Shown: positions 37,689-48,303, numbered from the stretch's first letter. The stretch is DNA of 64,000 nt from CAWCTB01 sp963798275 (GCA_963798275.1 CAWCTB010000030.1:62001-126000); one strand, 5' to 3'. Notes: generated from the sequence alone by a model not told the origin. A program made the numbers and translations.

Positions 37689-38540
37689 TCATTTCTTTTG
37701 GTAGACGCGCACGTAGTCGACCAGCATCGTCTGGGGGAATTGGGTGGTGTTGTCGGGAGGGCCGGGCCAGTCGCCGCCGATGGCGAGGTTCAGCAGAAGG
37801 AAGAAGGGCTGTTGCGAGAATTCCCAAGTCGCGCCTTGGGGGAGATTGGCGGGAGTGAAGGTCGCGTAGAGGGTGCTGTCGATGTAGAAGCGAACCTGCT
37901 GCGACTCCCACTCGACGGCGTAGAGATGGAAGTCGTCGGAGAGATTGCCGCTGGGGAGGGCGTAGGTCTGCGTGACATTGCCGGGGGCGTAGCCGGGGCC
38001 GTGGAGCGAACCGTGGAGGGTGGCGGGTTCCTTGCCGATGTTCTCCATGATGTCGATCTCGCCGCAGGCTGGCCATCCAGCGGTGTCGATGTTGTTGCCC
38101 AGCATCCAAAAGGCGGGCCACATGCCCTGGCCGTGGGGAATCTTGATACGCGCTTCGAAGCGGCCGTATTGCTGCGAGAAGAGGCCCTTGGTCTGCAATC
38201 GCGCCGAAGTGTAATGACGGGCGATGCCATCGGCGCCGGTGTACTCCTCTTTGATGGCGGTGATCACGAGGTTGCCGGCGGAGACCTGCACGTTTGCCGG
38301 GCGCGCGGTGTAGGACTCCAGTTCATTGTTGCCCCAGCCATTGCCACCGGTCTGGATGGCCCACTTGGTGGCGTCGGGGGCGGAGCCGTTGGCGCCATCG
38401 AAGTCGTCGCTCCAGACAAGCTGGTAGGAGGGGGTTGGGTTTCCGCCGCTGTTGCTGCTGGAATCGGAGGAACCACCGCAGGCGGTGACCAGCAGCGTGA
38501 TGGCACAGAGGACGGCGAGACCGGAGTAATGGCGAACCAT
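37689..38540 (-). CDS. GH16 family glucanase lipoprotein
   Basis: A lipoprotein signal (LAVLCAITLLVTACGGSS) and a short Ser-rich linker precede a GH16 catalytic domain. It has the hallmark WPACGEIDIMENIG, with the nucleophile and acid/base glutamates in E-I-D-I-x-E. WSDDFDGANGSAPD, GRFEARIKIPHGQGMWPAFWML and a final VDYVRVYQ are also typical. Such enzymes cut beta-1,3(4)-glucans, laminarin or related polysaccharides at the cell surface. At 283 residues it is the usual size. The frame is intact. It lies downstream of the MFS transporter gene on the same strand with a 277-base gap, so joint regulation is not evident. Confidence 0.92.
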   Translation of the reverse strand: MVRHYSGLAVLCAITLLVTACGGSSDSSSNSGGNPTPSYQLVWSDDFDGANGSAPDATKWAIQTGGNGWGNNELESYTARPANVQVSAGNLVITAIKEEYTGADGIARHYTSARLQTKGLFSQQYGRFEARIKIPHGQGMWPAFWMLGNNIDTAGWPACGEIDIMENIGKEPATLHGSLHGPGYAPGNVTQTYALPSGNLSDDFHLYAVEWESQQVRFYIDSTLYATFTPANLPQGATWEFSQQPFFLLLNLAIGGDWPGPPDNTTQFPQTMLVDYVRVYQKK

Positions 38541-38782
38541 CGGGACCTCTCATAGGGACAACGCTGGATTGTAGAACAGGGCGGGAAGAGTTTGCGGTGA
38601 TCCTGGGGATGGAAAGTCTTGCGTCCACCGGGGCTGAGCCGCTTGGCTCCTGGATCTGATTGCGTGAGAGTTAAGGGCTTGCAACGCCTCAAGAGCCTTA
38701 GCGAAATTCGGGAAGTGGGTCAGTTCCCAGTTTGCCCGTCCTCGCCAATTGAGCCATCCTCAAGAGGGGCTGTTCCTATTTC

Positions 38783-38797
38783 CGCGACACTGTCGCG
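38783..38797. repeat. Short perfect palindrome
   Basis: CGCGACA and TGTCGCG flank one central C in the gap downstream of the MFS gene. There is no T-tract on either side. It could be an operator for the GH16 gene, which lies 243 bases further on the minus strand, or a weak hairpin; the evidence does not decide. Confidence 0.3.
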
Positions 38798-38817
38798 CCC
38801 CCGGCCTACAAAAGCGC

Positions 38818-40122
38818 TCAGTCAGGCAGTAGTTTGCCACGGGTTTCTACGGCGAAAGGAATCACGAGCAGGCCGATCCCAAAGGCGATGGCTGTGAATG
38901 CCACCGGCTTGCCGAGAGTTCCCATCCGATTAACCAGCGCGCCGATCCCGAAGTTGACTCCGGCGGCGATAAAGCGTCCGAACGAAGTGGTGAACGCAAA
39001 CGCGGTGGCGCGCACGGTGGTCCCGTATTGTTCCGGCAACCAGAGGCTGAAAACCGCAAAGTTGCCGCCAAAAAATCCCAGGAAGAACAGCACCGCGATG
39101 AATGGATGAAGTCCGTGGGGCAGGTAGAAAGCCCATCCAAAGCTGAGCAGGATGCAGATCGCCATCCCGAAGAAGTAAAAGGTCAGGGTTCGCTTGCGGC
39201 CGAAGCGTTCCGCCAGTGGCGGAACCGCCAGGCATCCCAGGATGGTTCCCAGCGACAGCAGGCCCATGCCGAGGGAGGAAACGCGCACCGCCTCCGGCTG
39301 CAACATGCCGGCACGTTTGGCCAGGTTAATGATTGCCGTGGGAGCATACACTGCCCCCGCCCAGAGTCCGCAGATGGCCGAGGCCAGCAGGACGGTGTTG
39401 ACCAGGGTGCGCTGAGTGTAGGGAGGGCTGAAGATCCTACGCAGAGAAGAAAGTCCACCGGCGGCTTTCGCCTTGGCTTTTCGTTGCCAGCGCTCGGGCT
39501 CTTTCACGCGTAGCAGGACCATCAAGGCCACGACGACCGGGGTGAGGCCGCACCAGAACATGGCGCGCCAGCCATAGTGGGCTCCTACGGTGTAGTTGAG
39601 AGCCGAAGCCAGAAAGAAGCCGGCGTAATAACCCGTCTGCAGATACCCAGCGCCCATCTTGCGGCGATCTTCCGGCCAGGCCTCGGCGACGTATGTACCT
39701 GCCAGTGCCCATTCGCCGCCAATGCCGATGCCTGCCAGCAAGCGAAACAATCCTAATTGCCAGACCGTTTGCGACAACGCGGCCGCTCCGGTAAAGATGG
39801 CATAAACGAAGATGGTGGCGGCCAGCACCCGGCTGCGGCCGAATTTGTCGGCAATCGGCCCCCAAATCAACGACAGGCCCCATCCAACGAGGAAGAGCGC
39901 GAATAGCGTCGATCCAGCAAATCCCACGTTGGCAGGTGTGGCCTTGATCCCCGACTTAGGCAGTAGCTCGGTCAGTGCCGGACTGAGGACCAGGGCGTAG
40001 ATCACCGAATCCATGCCGTCCAGCGTCCAGCCAGCCCATGCCCCCCAGAACCCAGTGATTTGCTGGCGTGAGAGTCTGGTGTGAATTGGTGATATTGGAA
40101 GGATCACTGCGTCATTGGCCAT
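38818..40122 (-). CDS. MFS transporter, sugar/organic acid:H+ symporter type
   Basis: This intact 434-residue MFS protein has twelve likely helices. Family motifs are GWTLDGMDSVIYALVLSPAL in helix 1 with the D-x-x-D pattern of organic-acid symporters, PIADKFGRSRVLAATI in loop 2-3, GIGIGGEWALAGTYVAE in helix 4-5 and LAERFGRKRTL in loop 8-9. The set is close to the AAHS/sialate and sugar-phosphate transporters. The substrate is probably a carboxylate or sugar acid. The start at ATG 40122 gives a 20-residue lead before helix 1, which is normal. No catabolic operon is adjacent. Confidence 0.87.
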   Translation of the reverse strand: MANDAVILPISPIHTRLSRQQITGFWGAWAGWTLDGMDSVIYALVLSPALTELLPKSGIKATPANVGFAGSTLFALFLVGWGLSLIWGPIADKFGRSRVLAATIFVYAIFTGAAALSQTVWQLGLFRLLAGIGIGGEWALAGTYVAEAWPEDRRKMGAGYLQTGYYAGFFLASALNYTVGAHYGWRAMFWCGLTPVVVALMVLLRVKEPERWQRKAKAKAAGGLSSLRRIFSPPYTQRTLVNTVLLASAICGLWAGAVYAPTAIINLAKRAGMLQPEAVRVSSLGMGLLSLGTILGCLAVPPLAERFGRKRTLTFYFFGMAICILLSFGWAFYLPHGLHPFIAVLFFLGFFGGNFAVFSLWLPEQYGTTVRATAFAFTTSFGRFIAAGVNFGIGALVNRMGTLGKPVAFTAIAFGIGLLVIPFAVETRGKLLPD

Positions 40123-40305
40123 GGTGGCCTCCTTGACAGTGAGAGGTCAGCGCGAAAGATGCGGAACTGAGGTTCAGGAGCCGCAAAAACAACTCGCAGC
40201 TCGCGCCGATGATCCGAACCGCCAGCGCTCACGCCACAATGCACCGAGATTGTTGGCGTGCGCAGGAGCATACCACGGCAGGTCAAGGACGCACGGCCAG
40301 CAGCT

Positions 40306-41834
40306 CTAGGCGACGGGATCGCCGCCGCTCTCGGCTTGAAACATTTTCGCGACTGCGGGCTTCATTACCTTTCCCATCGCATTGCGCGGAAGAGCATCCA
40401 ACACGAGCAGCCGCGACGGGAGTTTGTGCGCCGCGAGAAGCTCCTTGGCCCAGGCGCGAAGCGACGGCAGATCGAGGGCATCGCCGTCATGCAGCACCAG
40501 GGCCGTGGCGACGCGCTCGCCCCACTCCGGATCGGGTATGCCGACAACCGCACATTCGGCAACGGCAGGATGTTGGCGCAGCGCTTCCTCAATCTCCAGG
40601 GCAGACACCTTGTGTCCACCCGTCTTGAGGATGTCAATGTTCGTCCGGCCAAGAATGCGATAGACACCGTTCTCGACGACCGCGGTATCGCCGGTGCGAA
40701 ACCAGCCGTCGCGGAAGGCATCGCGCGATGCGTCGGGCTTGCCCCAGTATTCCGCGAACACGCTGGGACCGCGGACTTCGATCTCGCCCGGTGTTCCGGG
40801 AGAAACTGGTTCGCCGGTCTCGCCGACCAGTTGCACCTCGACGCTGGGCAGTGGCGTCCCCACGCTGCCCGGCACGCGTTCGCCGCGCAAGGGGTTCGAC
40901 AGGGCCATGCCAATCTCCGTCATGCCGTAGCGCTCCAGCAGTGTGTGGCCGCTGATTTCCTTCCAGCGTTCGAGCGTGCTTACCGGCAGCGCTGCCGAAC
41001 CAGACACCATCAGACGTAACTTGCCGCATGCCTGACTGAGAGCCGCGCGGCGCTCCGGCGACGCCGCGTCCCAGGCAGCGATCAGCTTCACGTAAACCGT
41101 CGGCACCGCCATGAACAGAGTCACGGCTGCCGCCGGCGATGCGCTCCCACACCATATTCGCGTCGAAGCGCGGCAACATCTCGCAGGTGGCGCCCGACCA
41201 CAGCGCACAAGAAACCACGTTGATGATTCCGTGCACGTGGTGCAGCGGCAAACACAGCACGATGCGATCGTTGGCTGACCACTCCCATGCCTCCACCAGG
41301 CTCAGCGATTTGCGCCGCGATGTTGGCGTGGGTTGTGACCACGCCCTTCGGCCGGCTGGTCGTGCCGCTGGTGTAGAGAATCATGGCCCGCCGCTCGCTG
41401 CCGACGTCGGGCAATTCTGCAGCTTGGGCAGCGAGAACCTGGTCACACGACAGGGCACGGATGCCACGGGTTTCGGCTAGCGGGGCCAACAAGGCTTCCG
41501 CCTGAGAATCGAATACCACGGTCGATGCCCGGGTGTCGTCGATGAAGTATTCCAGCTCAGACTTGGTCGAGTTCAGCGGCAAGGGGACAGCAACGCCACC
41601 GGACCGCCAGATGCCCCATTGCACTGCGACCCACGGAAATCCCGGCGTCACCAGAAACGCCACGCGCTCTTCCTGAAGGTCTGCGCGGCCCGCCAACAGC
41701 GCCGTCGCTACACTCGACGATGCGAGCAGCAGATCGTGATAAGAAAAGGCCCCCTGGGAATCGACCACAGCCGTGCGCTCTCCATGCCGTTCGGCGTGGG
41801 CAATTAGCGGAAGACCACTGGTGGGGCTTATCAC
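40306..41834 (-). CDS. Acyl-CoA synthetase, malonyl-CoA synthetase-like (two frameshifts)
   Basis: This AMP-forming acyl-CoA synthetase has about 509 residues. The P-loop ILYTSGTTSRPKGVVTTHANI, LPLHHVHGIINVV, the adenine-binding ERYGMTEIGMALSNPLRG, the hinge WFRTGDTAVVENGVYRILGRTNIDILKTGGHKVS (in parts) and the catalytic lysine in PRNAMGKVMK are present. LHHVHG and RTNIDILK are typical of the MatB/ACSF3 malonyl or methylmalonyl branch. Frames change near 41310 and near 41135; the length of 3n+2 fits two inserted bases. It overlaps the upstream open frame of the DppC-like gene, whose true end lies upstream at 41977. Confidence 0.83.
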
Positions 41835-41976
41835 ACGCAGACTTTACTTCGCCTCTGTCGCGTTGTCCACTCGCGGCAACCGGGTCCCAACGGCCGTCGC
41901 GCCTGGGGATCTGAAGATTCCGGATGAGCGGCCGGCAAATCAGAAACTCGACCGCTTCCAGCGTAGCTTTCTGCGG

Positions 41977-42853
41977 CTATAGGCCGGCTTCGATGCGGGA
42001 GCGGGGATCGAGGTAGTCGCGCAGGCCGTCGCCGATGAAGTTGAAGGAGAGCACCGCCGAGCATGACAGCGGCGGCGGGAAAGAGCACGAGGTGCGGGGA
42101 GTCGAACAGGTGCGAGCGGGCGTCGTTGAGCATGGCTCCCCAACTGGCGGTGGGCGGGGGAACGCCGAGACCGAGGAAGCTCATGGTGGCCTCGGCCAGA
42201 ATGGCGCCGGCCATGCCGATGGCAGCCTGCACGATCACGGGCTGAATGATGTTGGGAAGAATGTGGCGCACGATAATGCGCAGGTCGCTTGCGCCGAGGG
42301 CACGCGCGGCCTCGACAAATTCACGCTCCCGGACAGCGAGTACCTGGGCGCGCACCAATCGGGCGTAGCCCACCCATCCACCGATGGAGAGAGCAAGGAT
42401 CAGGTTGAAGATGCCCGGACCGAGAAAAGCGACGAAGGCGATGGCGAGCAGAATCCCGGGAAACGACATGAAGGCGTTCATCACCACGACGTTCAAAAGG
42501 CGGTCGGTCAAGCCGCCGTAGTAGCCGGCGATGGAGCCGAAGATCAGCCCCAGGGTGAGCGATGCCACCACGACGGAGCCGCCCACCAGCATGGAGATGC
42601 GCGAGCCGTAGATGATGCGCGAGAGGATGTCGCGTCCCAACTCATCGGTACCGAACCAGTGCGCGGCGGAAGGGGCCATCAGGCGCGCAGGCAGGTCGAT
42701 GTGGGCAGGGCTTTGGGGCGCGATCCAGGGAGCGAAGAGCGCGCATAGCAGGAAGACAGCTACCAGAATGGCTCCGGCGGTCGAAAGCAGGTTATGACGC
42801 GCTACACGGCGCAGCGAGCCGAGTTGGGCAGCAGACGCCATCGGAGGCCTCAT
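41977..42853 (-). CDS. ABC transporter permease, DppC/OppC type (one frameshift)
   Basis: This dipeptide/oligopeptide permease has about 291 residues. The N-terminal helix (NLLSTAGAILVAVFLLCALFAP), the DppC hallmark AHWFGTDELGRDILSRIIYGSR, and the EAA loop EREFVEAARALGASDLRIIVRHILPNI (in parts) are clear. Near 42058 one extra base interrupts the last helix; removing it gives AVMLAVLSFNFIGDGLRDYLDPRSR, the standard DppC C-terminus, ending at TAG 41977-41979. The length is 3n+1. No partner permease, ATPase or binding protein is next to it, so it is either an orphan or the end of a cluster lost here. Start is ATG 42853 or 42841. Confidence 0.88.
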
Positions 42854-42917
42854 CTTAACTTAGGCTGGCGGGCATTGTCCCGGAGTTCTACAATCGGAGG
42901 TTGGCGAACCACGGCCC

Positions 42918-43922
42918 ATGCTTCCCTTCAAACTGGTTTACAGCGAACGGTATTTCCTGCCCATCGGCGAACACGTCTTTCGCGCTGACAAGTACAGGCT
43001 CATTCGCCAGCGCCTGCTGCACCAGGGCCTGGCGGAGGAATCCGATTTCATCGAACCTTCGCCGGCCAAAGAAGAAGACATCCTGCTGGTACATTCACCG
43101 TATTACGTGAACAAACTGATGGAAGGCACCCTCTCGGCGCGGGAAGAGTTGGAGATGGAGATTCCCTACTCGCCGCAGGTGGTGGACACGTTCTTGCTGC
43201 ACACCGGGGGCTCGATCCTGGCCGCGGAGCGGGCGCTTACTGACGGGGCGGCATTCAATGTCGGCGGCGGATTTCACCATGCGTTTCCCGATCACGGCGA
43301 GGGATTCTGCATGCTGCACGACGTCGCGGTCGCCATTCGCAAACTGCAAAAGGTTGGTTTGATCCAACGGGCCATGACGGTCGATTGCGACGTGCACCAG
43401 GGCAACGGGACAGCGGCGATCTTCGGAGGCGATAGCTTTTGGGGGGCACTGCCCTCGGCCACGCCAGGCTTCGCGATGGGACTTGCGGGCGGAAGTCTGC
43501 TGCAGGGGCCGGCGAAAGATGTGTTCACCATTTCCCTACACCAGGAGAATAACTATCCGTTCGAGAAGCCGCCGTCGTCGATCGATGTCAATCTGCCGGA
43601 TGGATGCGGCGATGAGGAATATCTGGCATGGCTGGACAACGCGTTGAGTTCGGGGCTGCGGCAATTTGAACCGGAGTTGATCTGCTACGTCGCGGGAGCG
43701 GACCCCTTCTGCGAGGACCAACTTGGGGGATTAAATCTGAGCCTTGATGGACTGAAGCGGCGCGACGAGATGGTGTTCCGCGCGGCGCTCGCGAAAGACA
43801 TACCCATCATGGTGACGTATGCGGGAGGCTATGCCAACAACGTCGAGGACACGGTGACCATTCACTGCAACACGATCGTGGCGGCGGCGGAGTTGTTTCG
43901 CACTTCGGAGTCGGTGCGCTGA
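42918..43922 (+). CDS. Histone deacetylase-like amidohydrolase
   Basis: This intact 334-residue protein belongs to the arginase/deacetylase superfamily. The active-site histidine pair is in NVGGGFHHAFPDHGEGFC, the zinc ligands are in TVDCDVHQGNGTA (Asp, His) and VAGADPFCEDQLGG (Asp), and a late glycine loop is TYAGGYANNVEDT. Bacterial members deacetylate acetyl-CoA synthetase (AcuC), polyamines or other small acetylated compounds. The presence of an acyl-CoA synthetase gene 1.1 kb away is suggestive of an AcuC-like role, but they are divergent and the link is only inference. Start at ATG 42918 matches the family (FKLVYSERYFLPIGEHVF). Confidence 0.87.
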   Translation: MLPFKLVYSERYFLPIGEHVFRADKYRLIRQRLLHQGLAEESDFIEPSPAKEEDILLVHSPYYVNKLMEGTLSAREELEMEIPYSPQVVDTFLLHTGGSILAAERALTDGAAFNVGGGFHHAFPDHGEGFCMLHDVAVAIRKLQKVGLIQRAMTVDCDVHQGNGTAAIFGGDSFWGALPSATPGFAMGLAGGSLLQGPAKDVFTISLHQENNYPFEKPPSSIDVNLPDGCGDEEYLAWLDNALSSGLRQFEPELICYVAGADPFCEDQLGGLNLSLDGLKRRDEMVFRAALAKDIPIMVTYAGGYANNVEDTVTIHCNTIVAAAELFRTSESVR

Positions 43923-44040
43923 GTACTTCTTCCCTTTCGCGCAGCGATGGAATTCGACACTAGAATGCGTGCTACAGCGTGATATTCTGATGTTTCGTGG
44001 CGTCAGCGTTAGCTCCGCCTCGTCCCCTAAAAGTTAAGAG

Positions 44041-45097
44041 ATGGCTTTGTCGAAAATTCCCGTCGGAATTCTTGGCGCTACCGGAGTTGTAGGTCAGCGC
44101 TTTATCCAGTTGCTGGAAACACATCCGTGGTTTGAGGTCGCGTGGCTGGCGGCGTCGGACCGCTCGGAAGGAAAGACTTACGGCGAGGCCACGCGCTGGC
44201 GGCTGAAGACCGCGATGCCGGCGCGGGTGCGCGACATGGTGGTGTCGCCCGCCGCGCCGAATGGCGCGCCCAAGGTGATTTTCGCCGCGCTCGATGCCGG
44301 CATTGCGCGCGAGCTCGAGCCGACAGTTTGCGGCCGCCGGATGCGCGGTGGTCAGCAATTCGAGCGCGTTCCGCATGCAGGCGGACGTGCCGCTGGTGAT
44401 CCCCGAGGTGAATGCCGACCACCTGGCGCTGCTGGAAAAGCAATGCTGGCGCAAGCAGTCGGGCGGATACATCGTCACCAATCCCAACTGCTCGGCCATT
44501 GGGTTGGTGGTGGCGCTGGCGCCGTTGCACCAGAAGTTTGGTATTGAATCGATTTTCGTCACCACCATGCAGGCGGTCAGCGGCGCGGGTTATCCCGGCG
44601 TGGCGTCGCTCGACATCCTGGGCAACGTGATCCCCTACATCGCGAAAGAAGAAGAGAAGATGGAGGAGGAGACGCGCAAGCTGCTGGGCAAGCTGAACGG
44701 CAGCGGAGTGGTTGTGGCCGATTTCGGCATGACGGCGCACTGCAATCGGGTGGCGGTGGAAGATGGGCATACCGAGTCGGTGTCGATCAAGCTGAAGCAG
44801 AAAGCGGATGCGGAGGCGATTATCGCGGCGCTGACCGGATTTGCCTCGAAGCCGTACGAGTTGGGTTGTCCACTGGCGCCGGCGCAACCGATCGTGTACG
44901 ACGCGGCGCCGGACCGTCCGCAGCCGCGCTTCGATCTCGATCGCGGCAACGGCATGACGGTGAGTGTGGGACGGCTGCGCCCATGCGGTGTGCTCGACTA
45001 CAAGTTCACCGTGCTCTCGCACAATACCATTCGCGGCGCGGCGGGAGCGGCCGTGCTGAACGCGGAACTCCTCAAGGTGCAGGGCTACCTCTCGTGA
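44041..45097 (+). CDS. asd: Aspartate-semialdehyde dehydrogenase (one frameshift)
   Basis: Asd reduces aspartyl phosphate to aspartate semialdehyde, the branch point of lysine, threonine and methionine synthesis. The NADP motif VGILGATGVVGQRFIQLL, the catalytic cysteine in VTNPNCSAIGLVVAL, QAVSGAGYPG and HCNRVAVEDGHTE are present. The frame breaks at 44320; dropping one C gives ARELERQFAAAGCAVVSNSS. The length is 3n+1, giving about 351 residues. First gene of the lysine/DAP operon: lysC begins 40 bases after its stop. The enzyme is essential for peptidoglycan DAP, so a true lesion is very unlikely. Confidence 0.93.
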
Positions 45098-45137
45098 GCG
45101 GCGACCAGCCTGGACCTGCCGCAGCGGCGGTGCGCCC

Positions 45138-46512
45138 GTGATCGTGATGAAATTCGGCGGCACCTCGGTGGAGAGTGCCGAGGCCATCGACCGCGTCGCC
45201 GGCATCGTGAAGGCGCGGCTGGACGATCGCCCGCTGGTCGTGGTAAGCGCCATGGCGAAGGTCACCGACCAGTTGCTGGCCATGGCAGCGGCGGCCGGTG
45301 CGGGCGATCGCGACAAGGCACTGGATATCTGTCTGAAACTGCGCGAGCGCCACTACAACGCTGCCGGCGAACTGCTGGGCACTGGACTCCATACCGGGCT
45401 GCACTCCCAACTGCAAGCCGAATTCGATTCGCTGGAAGAATTGCTGCGCGGCATTTCCGCCGTCGGCGAGTTGACACCGCGGACCTCGGATTACGTGGTG
45501 TCGTTCGGCGAGCGGCTGTCGAGCATGATCGTGGCGCCGGCGTTCCGGGCGCGCGAGATTCCGGCGACATTGCTGGACGCGCGGCACGTCATCGTCACCG
45601 ATGCGCAGCATGGCAAGCGCCGTGCCGCAGGTGGACGACATCAATGACCGGCTGCAGGAGAAGGTGAAGCCGCTCATCGACAGCGGACAGGTGCCGGTCA
45701 TGGGCGGATTCATCGGCGCCACCCGCGACGGCGTCCCGACGACGATTGGGCGCGGCGGCTCGGACTTTTCCGCGGCGCTGGTGGGCGCAGGCCTGAATGC
45801 CAAGCGCATCGAAATCTGGACGGACGTTGACGGCATGAAGACGACCGATCCACGCATCTGTCCCGATGCGCATCGTATCAAGATCATCAGCTTCGAAGAG
45901 GCGGCGGAGCTGGCGTATTTCGGAGCCAAGGTGCTGCACCCGGCGACGGTGTTGCCGGCGGTGGAGAAAGATATTCCGGTGCTGGTGCTGAACTCGCGCA
46001 ATCCGTCGAATGAGGGCACGCGCATTGTGGCGCACACGCCGCCGTCGAAGGCGCTTTTCAAGGCAATCGCGGTGAAGACGCGCATCACCATCATCGAAGT
46101 GGTTGCCGCGCGCATGCTGATGGCGCACGGATTTCTGGCGGCGGTGTTCGACATCTTCGAGAAGCACAAGTGCGCGGTGGACGTGGTTTCGACGTCGGAG
46201 GTCAGCATCTCGCTGACGGTGGATTCGAATGAAGCGATTCCGGCAATCGCGGCTGACCTGGAGAAGCTGGCGTTCGTGAAATACTTTGGGCGGCAGGCCA
46301 TCATCTGCATGGTGGGCGAGAACATCCGCGAGACGCCGGGCGTGGCGGCGCAGGTGTTTCATGCGGTGCGCGGCATCAACGTGCGCATGATTTCGCAGGG
46401 AGCGTCAGAGCTGAACATGACGTTCGTGATCGAGGAGTCGGACGTGGCCGAGGCGGTGAAGCGGCTGCACAGCCACTTCTTCGCAGAACTCGATCCCGAG
46501 GTGTTCGATTGA
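45138..46512 (+). CDS. lysC: Aspartate kinase (one frameshift)
   Basis: Aspartokinase phosphorylates aspartate, the first step of the pathway. The kinase domain begins VMKFGGTSVESAEAIDR and includes FGERLSSMIVA, PTTIGRGGSDFSAAL and EIWTDVDGMKTTDPRI. The C-terminus holds two ACT domains (ITIIEVVAARMLMAHGFLAA, IICMVGENIRETPGVAAQ) that usually give feedback control by lysine or threonine. The frame breaks near 45610 and the length is 3n+1. The start is GTG 45138 or the ATG three codons on. It overlaps dapB by four bases (46509-46512). About 457 residues, as expected. Confidence 0.93.
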
Positions 46513-47202
46513 GCGCCGCGCTAAGAATCGTAGTGTTGGGACCCGGCAAGACGGGATCGCTGGTGGCCGAGGTGGCCGCCGAGCGCGGCCATCGGGTGCA
46601 GACGATCGATGAAGCCGAGAATGCCGGCGGCGCATGGCTCACGCCGGAGAACCTGCACGATGCAGATGTCGTCATCGATTTCACTACCCCGCAGGCGGTA
46701 ATGGCCAACATCGAAGCGACAGTGCGATGCAAAAAGGCAATGGTGGTCGGCACCACCGGCTGGTACGGAGAACTGCCGCGCGTACAAGACTTGGTGAAGC
46801 AGGCGGATACCGGGTTTGTCTTTGGCGCGAACTTCTCGTATGGGGTCAATTTGTTCTTTCAGATTGTGAAGGCCGCTGCTCCCGCACTGGCTCACGGCTA
46901 CGCCGGGCACATCACCGAGCGGCATCACATTCATAAGAAAGATGCACCGTCGGGCACGGCGATCGCAATTCAGCGAGTGCTGGAACAGAGCGTCGGTAAG
47001 CAGGTGGAAATCGCCTCGGAGCGCGAAGGCGAGGTGACGGGAATGCACACGACTGGAGCTGGACTCGGCGGGCGACAACATTGCTCTCACGCACGAAGCC
47101 AAGTCGCGACGGACGTTTGCTGAGGGTGCGGTGCTGGCGGCGGAGTGGATTGCGGGGCGCAAGGGCTTCTACGATTTCAAAGATATTTTCAGCCAGCTAT
47201 GA
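46509..47202 (+). CDS. dapB: 4-hydroxy-tetrahydrodipicolinate reductase DapB (one frameshift)
   Basis: DapB reduces hydroxy-tetrahydrodipicolinate with NAD(P)H. The nucleotide motif is VVLGPGKTGSLVAEVA, slightly unlike the usual GAxGRMG. VVGTTGWYGELP, FGANFSYGVNLFF and the catalytic region ITERHHIHKKDAPSGTA are clear. The frame breaks near 47052; dropping one base gives LELDSAGDNIALTHEAKSR, RTFAEGAVLAAEW and the end DIFSQL at 47202. The length is 3n+1, giving about 230 residues. It overlaps lysC and is followed by dapA after 55 bases. Confidence 0.92.
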
Positions 47203-47257
47203 CTCCCGGGTGTCATTTGGTCCTAGAATCTGAAGATCAGAGGTACAAGTAGCAGCT

Positions 47258-48160
47258 ATGAACCTGCGCGGATGTGGAACCGCCCTCGTAACCCCTTTCA
47301 CTCAGGACGGCAATGTCGACGAGACTGCTTTGCGCCATCTGGTGCAATGGCAGATCGAGTCGGGCATCGATTTTCTTTTGCCCTGCGGTACCACAGGCGA
47401 AACGCCAACCCTGACTCACGACGAATGGCTGCGCGTGATTGACGTCACGATTGAAGTGGCGGCCGGCCGCGTGCCGATCATGGCGGGAGCGACGTCGAAC
47501 AACACACGCGAGGCAGTCGAGAAGACGAGAGAAGTTTCAGCGCGCAAGGGCGTCGACTACGTCCTCAGCGCGACGCCGTACTATAACAAGCCGACGCAGG
47601 AAGGCATCTACCAGCATTTCAAGGCTATAGCCGAAGCTTCGGAGAAACCGGTGATGCTGTACAACATCGCCGGACGTACCGGGACGAACATCGAAACGTC
47701 GACCCTGCTACGGCTGGCGGAGATTCCAAACATCTTCGCGGTGAAGGAAGCGAGCGGGAACATCGGCCAGATCGCCGAAGTTTGTGCCAAATTGCCGGAA
47801 GATTTCCTGGTCTTCTCGGGTGACGACGCGATCACGTTGGCGGTGATCGGCTTGGGCGGTGTTGGCATCGTGTCCGTGGGATCGAATGTGATTCCCGCGG
47901 AGATGACGCGCATGACACAGGCGGCGCTGTCGAACCAGTGGGACACCGCGCGTGAGATCTTCCGCAAGTATCTGCCGCTGCTGCAGGCGAACTTCATCGA
48001 ATCGAATCCGATTCCGGTGAAAGCCGTACTGGCGATGATGGGGCGAATCGAAGAAGTGTACCGGTTGCCTTTGTTGCCCATGCGCACGGAGACACGCGCC
48101 AAGCTGGAGAAGGTTGCGGCGGAGGTTGGGCTGCTGCAACCGCAACCGGCTACTACCTAG
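47258..48160 (+). CDS. dapA: 4-hydroxy-tetrahydrodipicolinate synthase DapA
   Basis: DapA condenses pyruvate with aspartate semialdehyde. This intact 300-residue TIM-barrel protein has the substrate motif LPCGTTGETPTLTHDEW, the catalytic tyrosine in SATPYYNKPTQEG, YNIAGRTGTNIE, and the Schiff-base lysine in IFAVKEASGNIGQ. FIESNPIPVKAVLAMMG is typical of the C-terminus. It is one of the few genes of this operon with no frame break. It lies between dapB and dapD. Confidence 0.96.
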   Translation: MNLRGCGTALVTPFTQDGNVDETALRHLVQWQIESGIDFLLPCGTTGETPTLTHDEWLRVIDVTIEVAAGRVPIMAGATSNNTREAVEKTREVSARKGVDYVLSATPYYNKPTQEGIYQHFKAIAEASEKPVMLYNIAGRTGTNIETSTLLRLAEIPNIFAVKEASGNIGQIAEVCAKLPEDFLVFSGDDAITLAVIGLGGVGIVSVGSNVIPAEMTRMTQAALSNQWDTAREIFRKYLPLLQANFIESNPIPVKAVLAMMGRIEEVYRLPLLPMRTETRAKLEKVAAEVGLLQPQPATT

Positions 48161-48303
48161 CCCACGACGGATGCGCCACCAGAATCAGCGTACGTCCGCA
48201 CGGTTCGTCAATCCAGCCATCAAGGCATGTCAAGGGTTTGATATCAAGGCCGCGCTTGCCCGTGCTGGAGCCGGTCTGGCCGAGCATATATACTTCCCGC
48301 GAG

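Noticed and set aside
40258..41019. Plus-strand open frame of 253 codons opposite the acyl-CoA synthetase
   Set aside because: Antisense shadow; the minus-strand protein has all family motifs.
44102..46325. Long minus-strand open frames (over 400 codons) opposite asd and lysC
   Set aside because: They mirror strongly conserved genes on the plus strand, are rich in Arg, His and Ser with no domain logic, and arise from the high GC third-codon bias.
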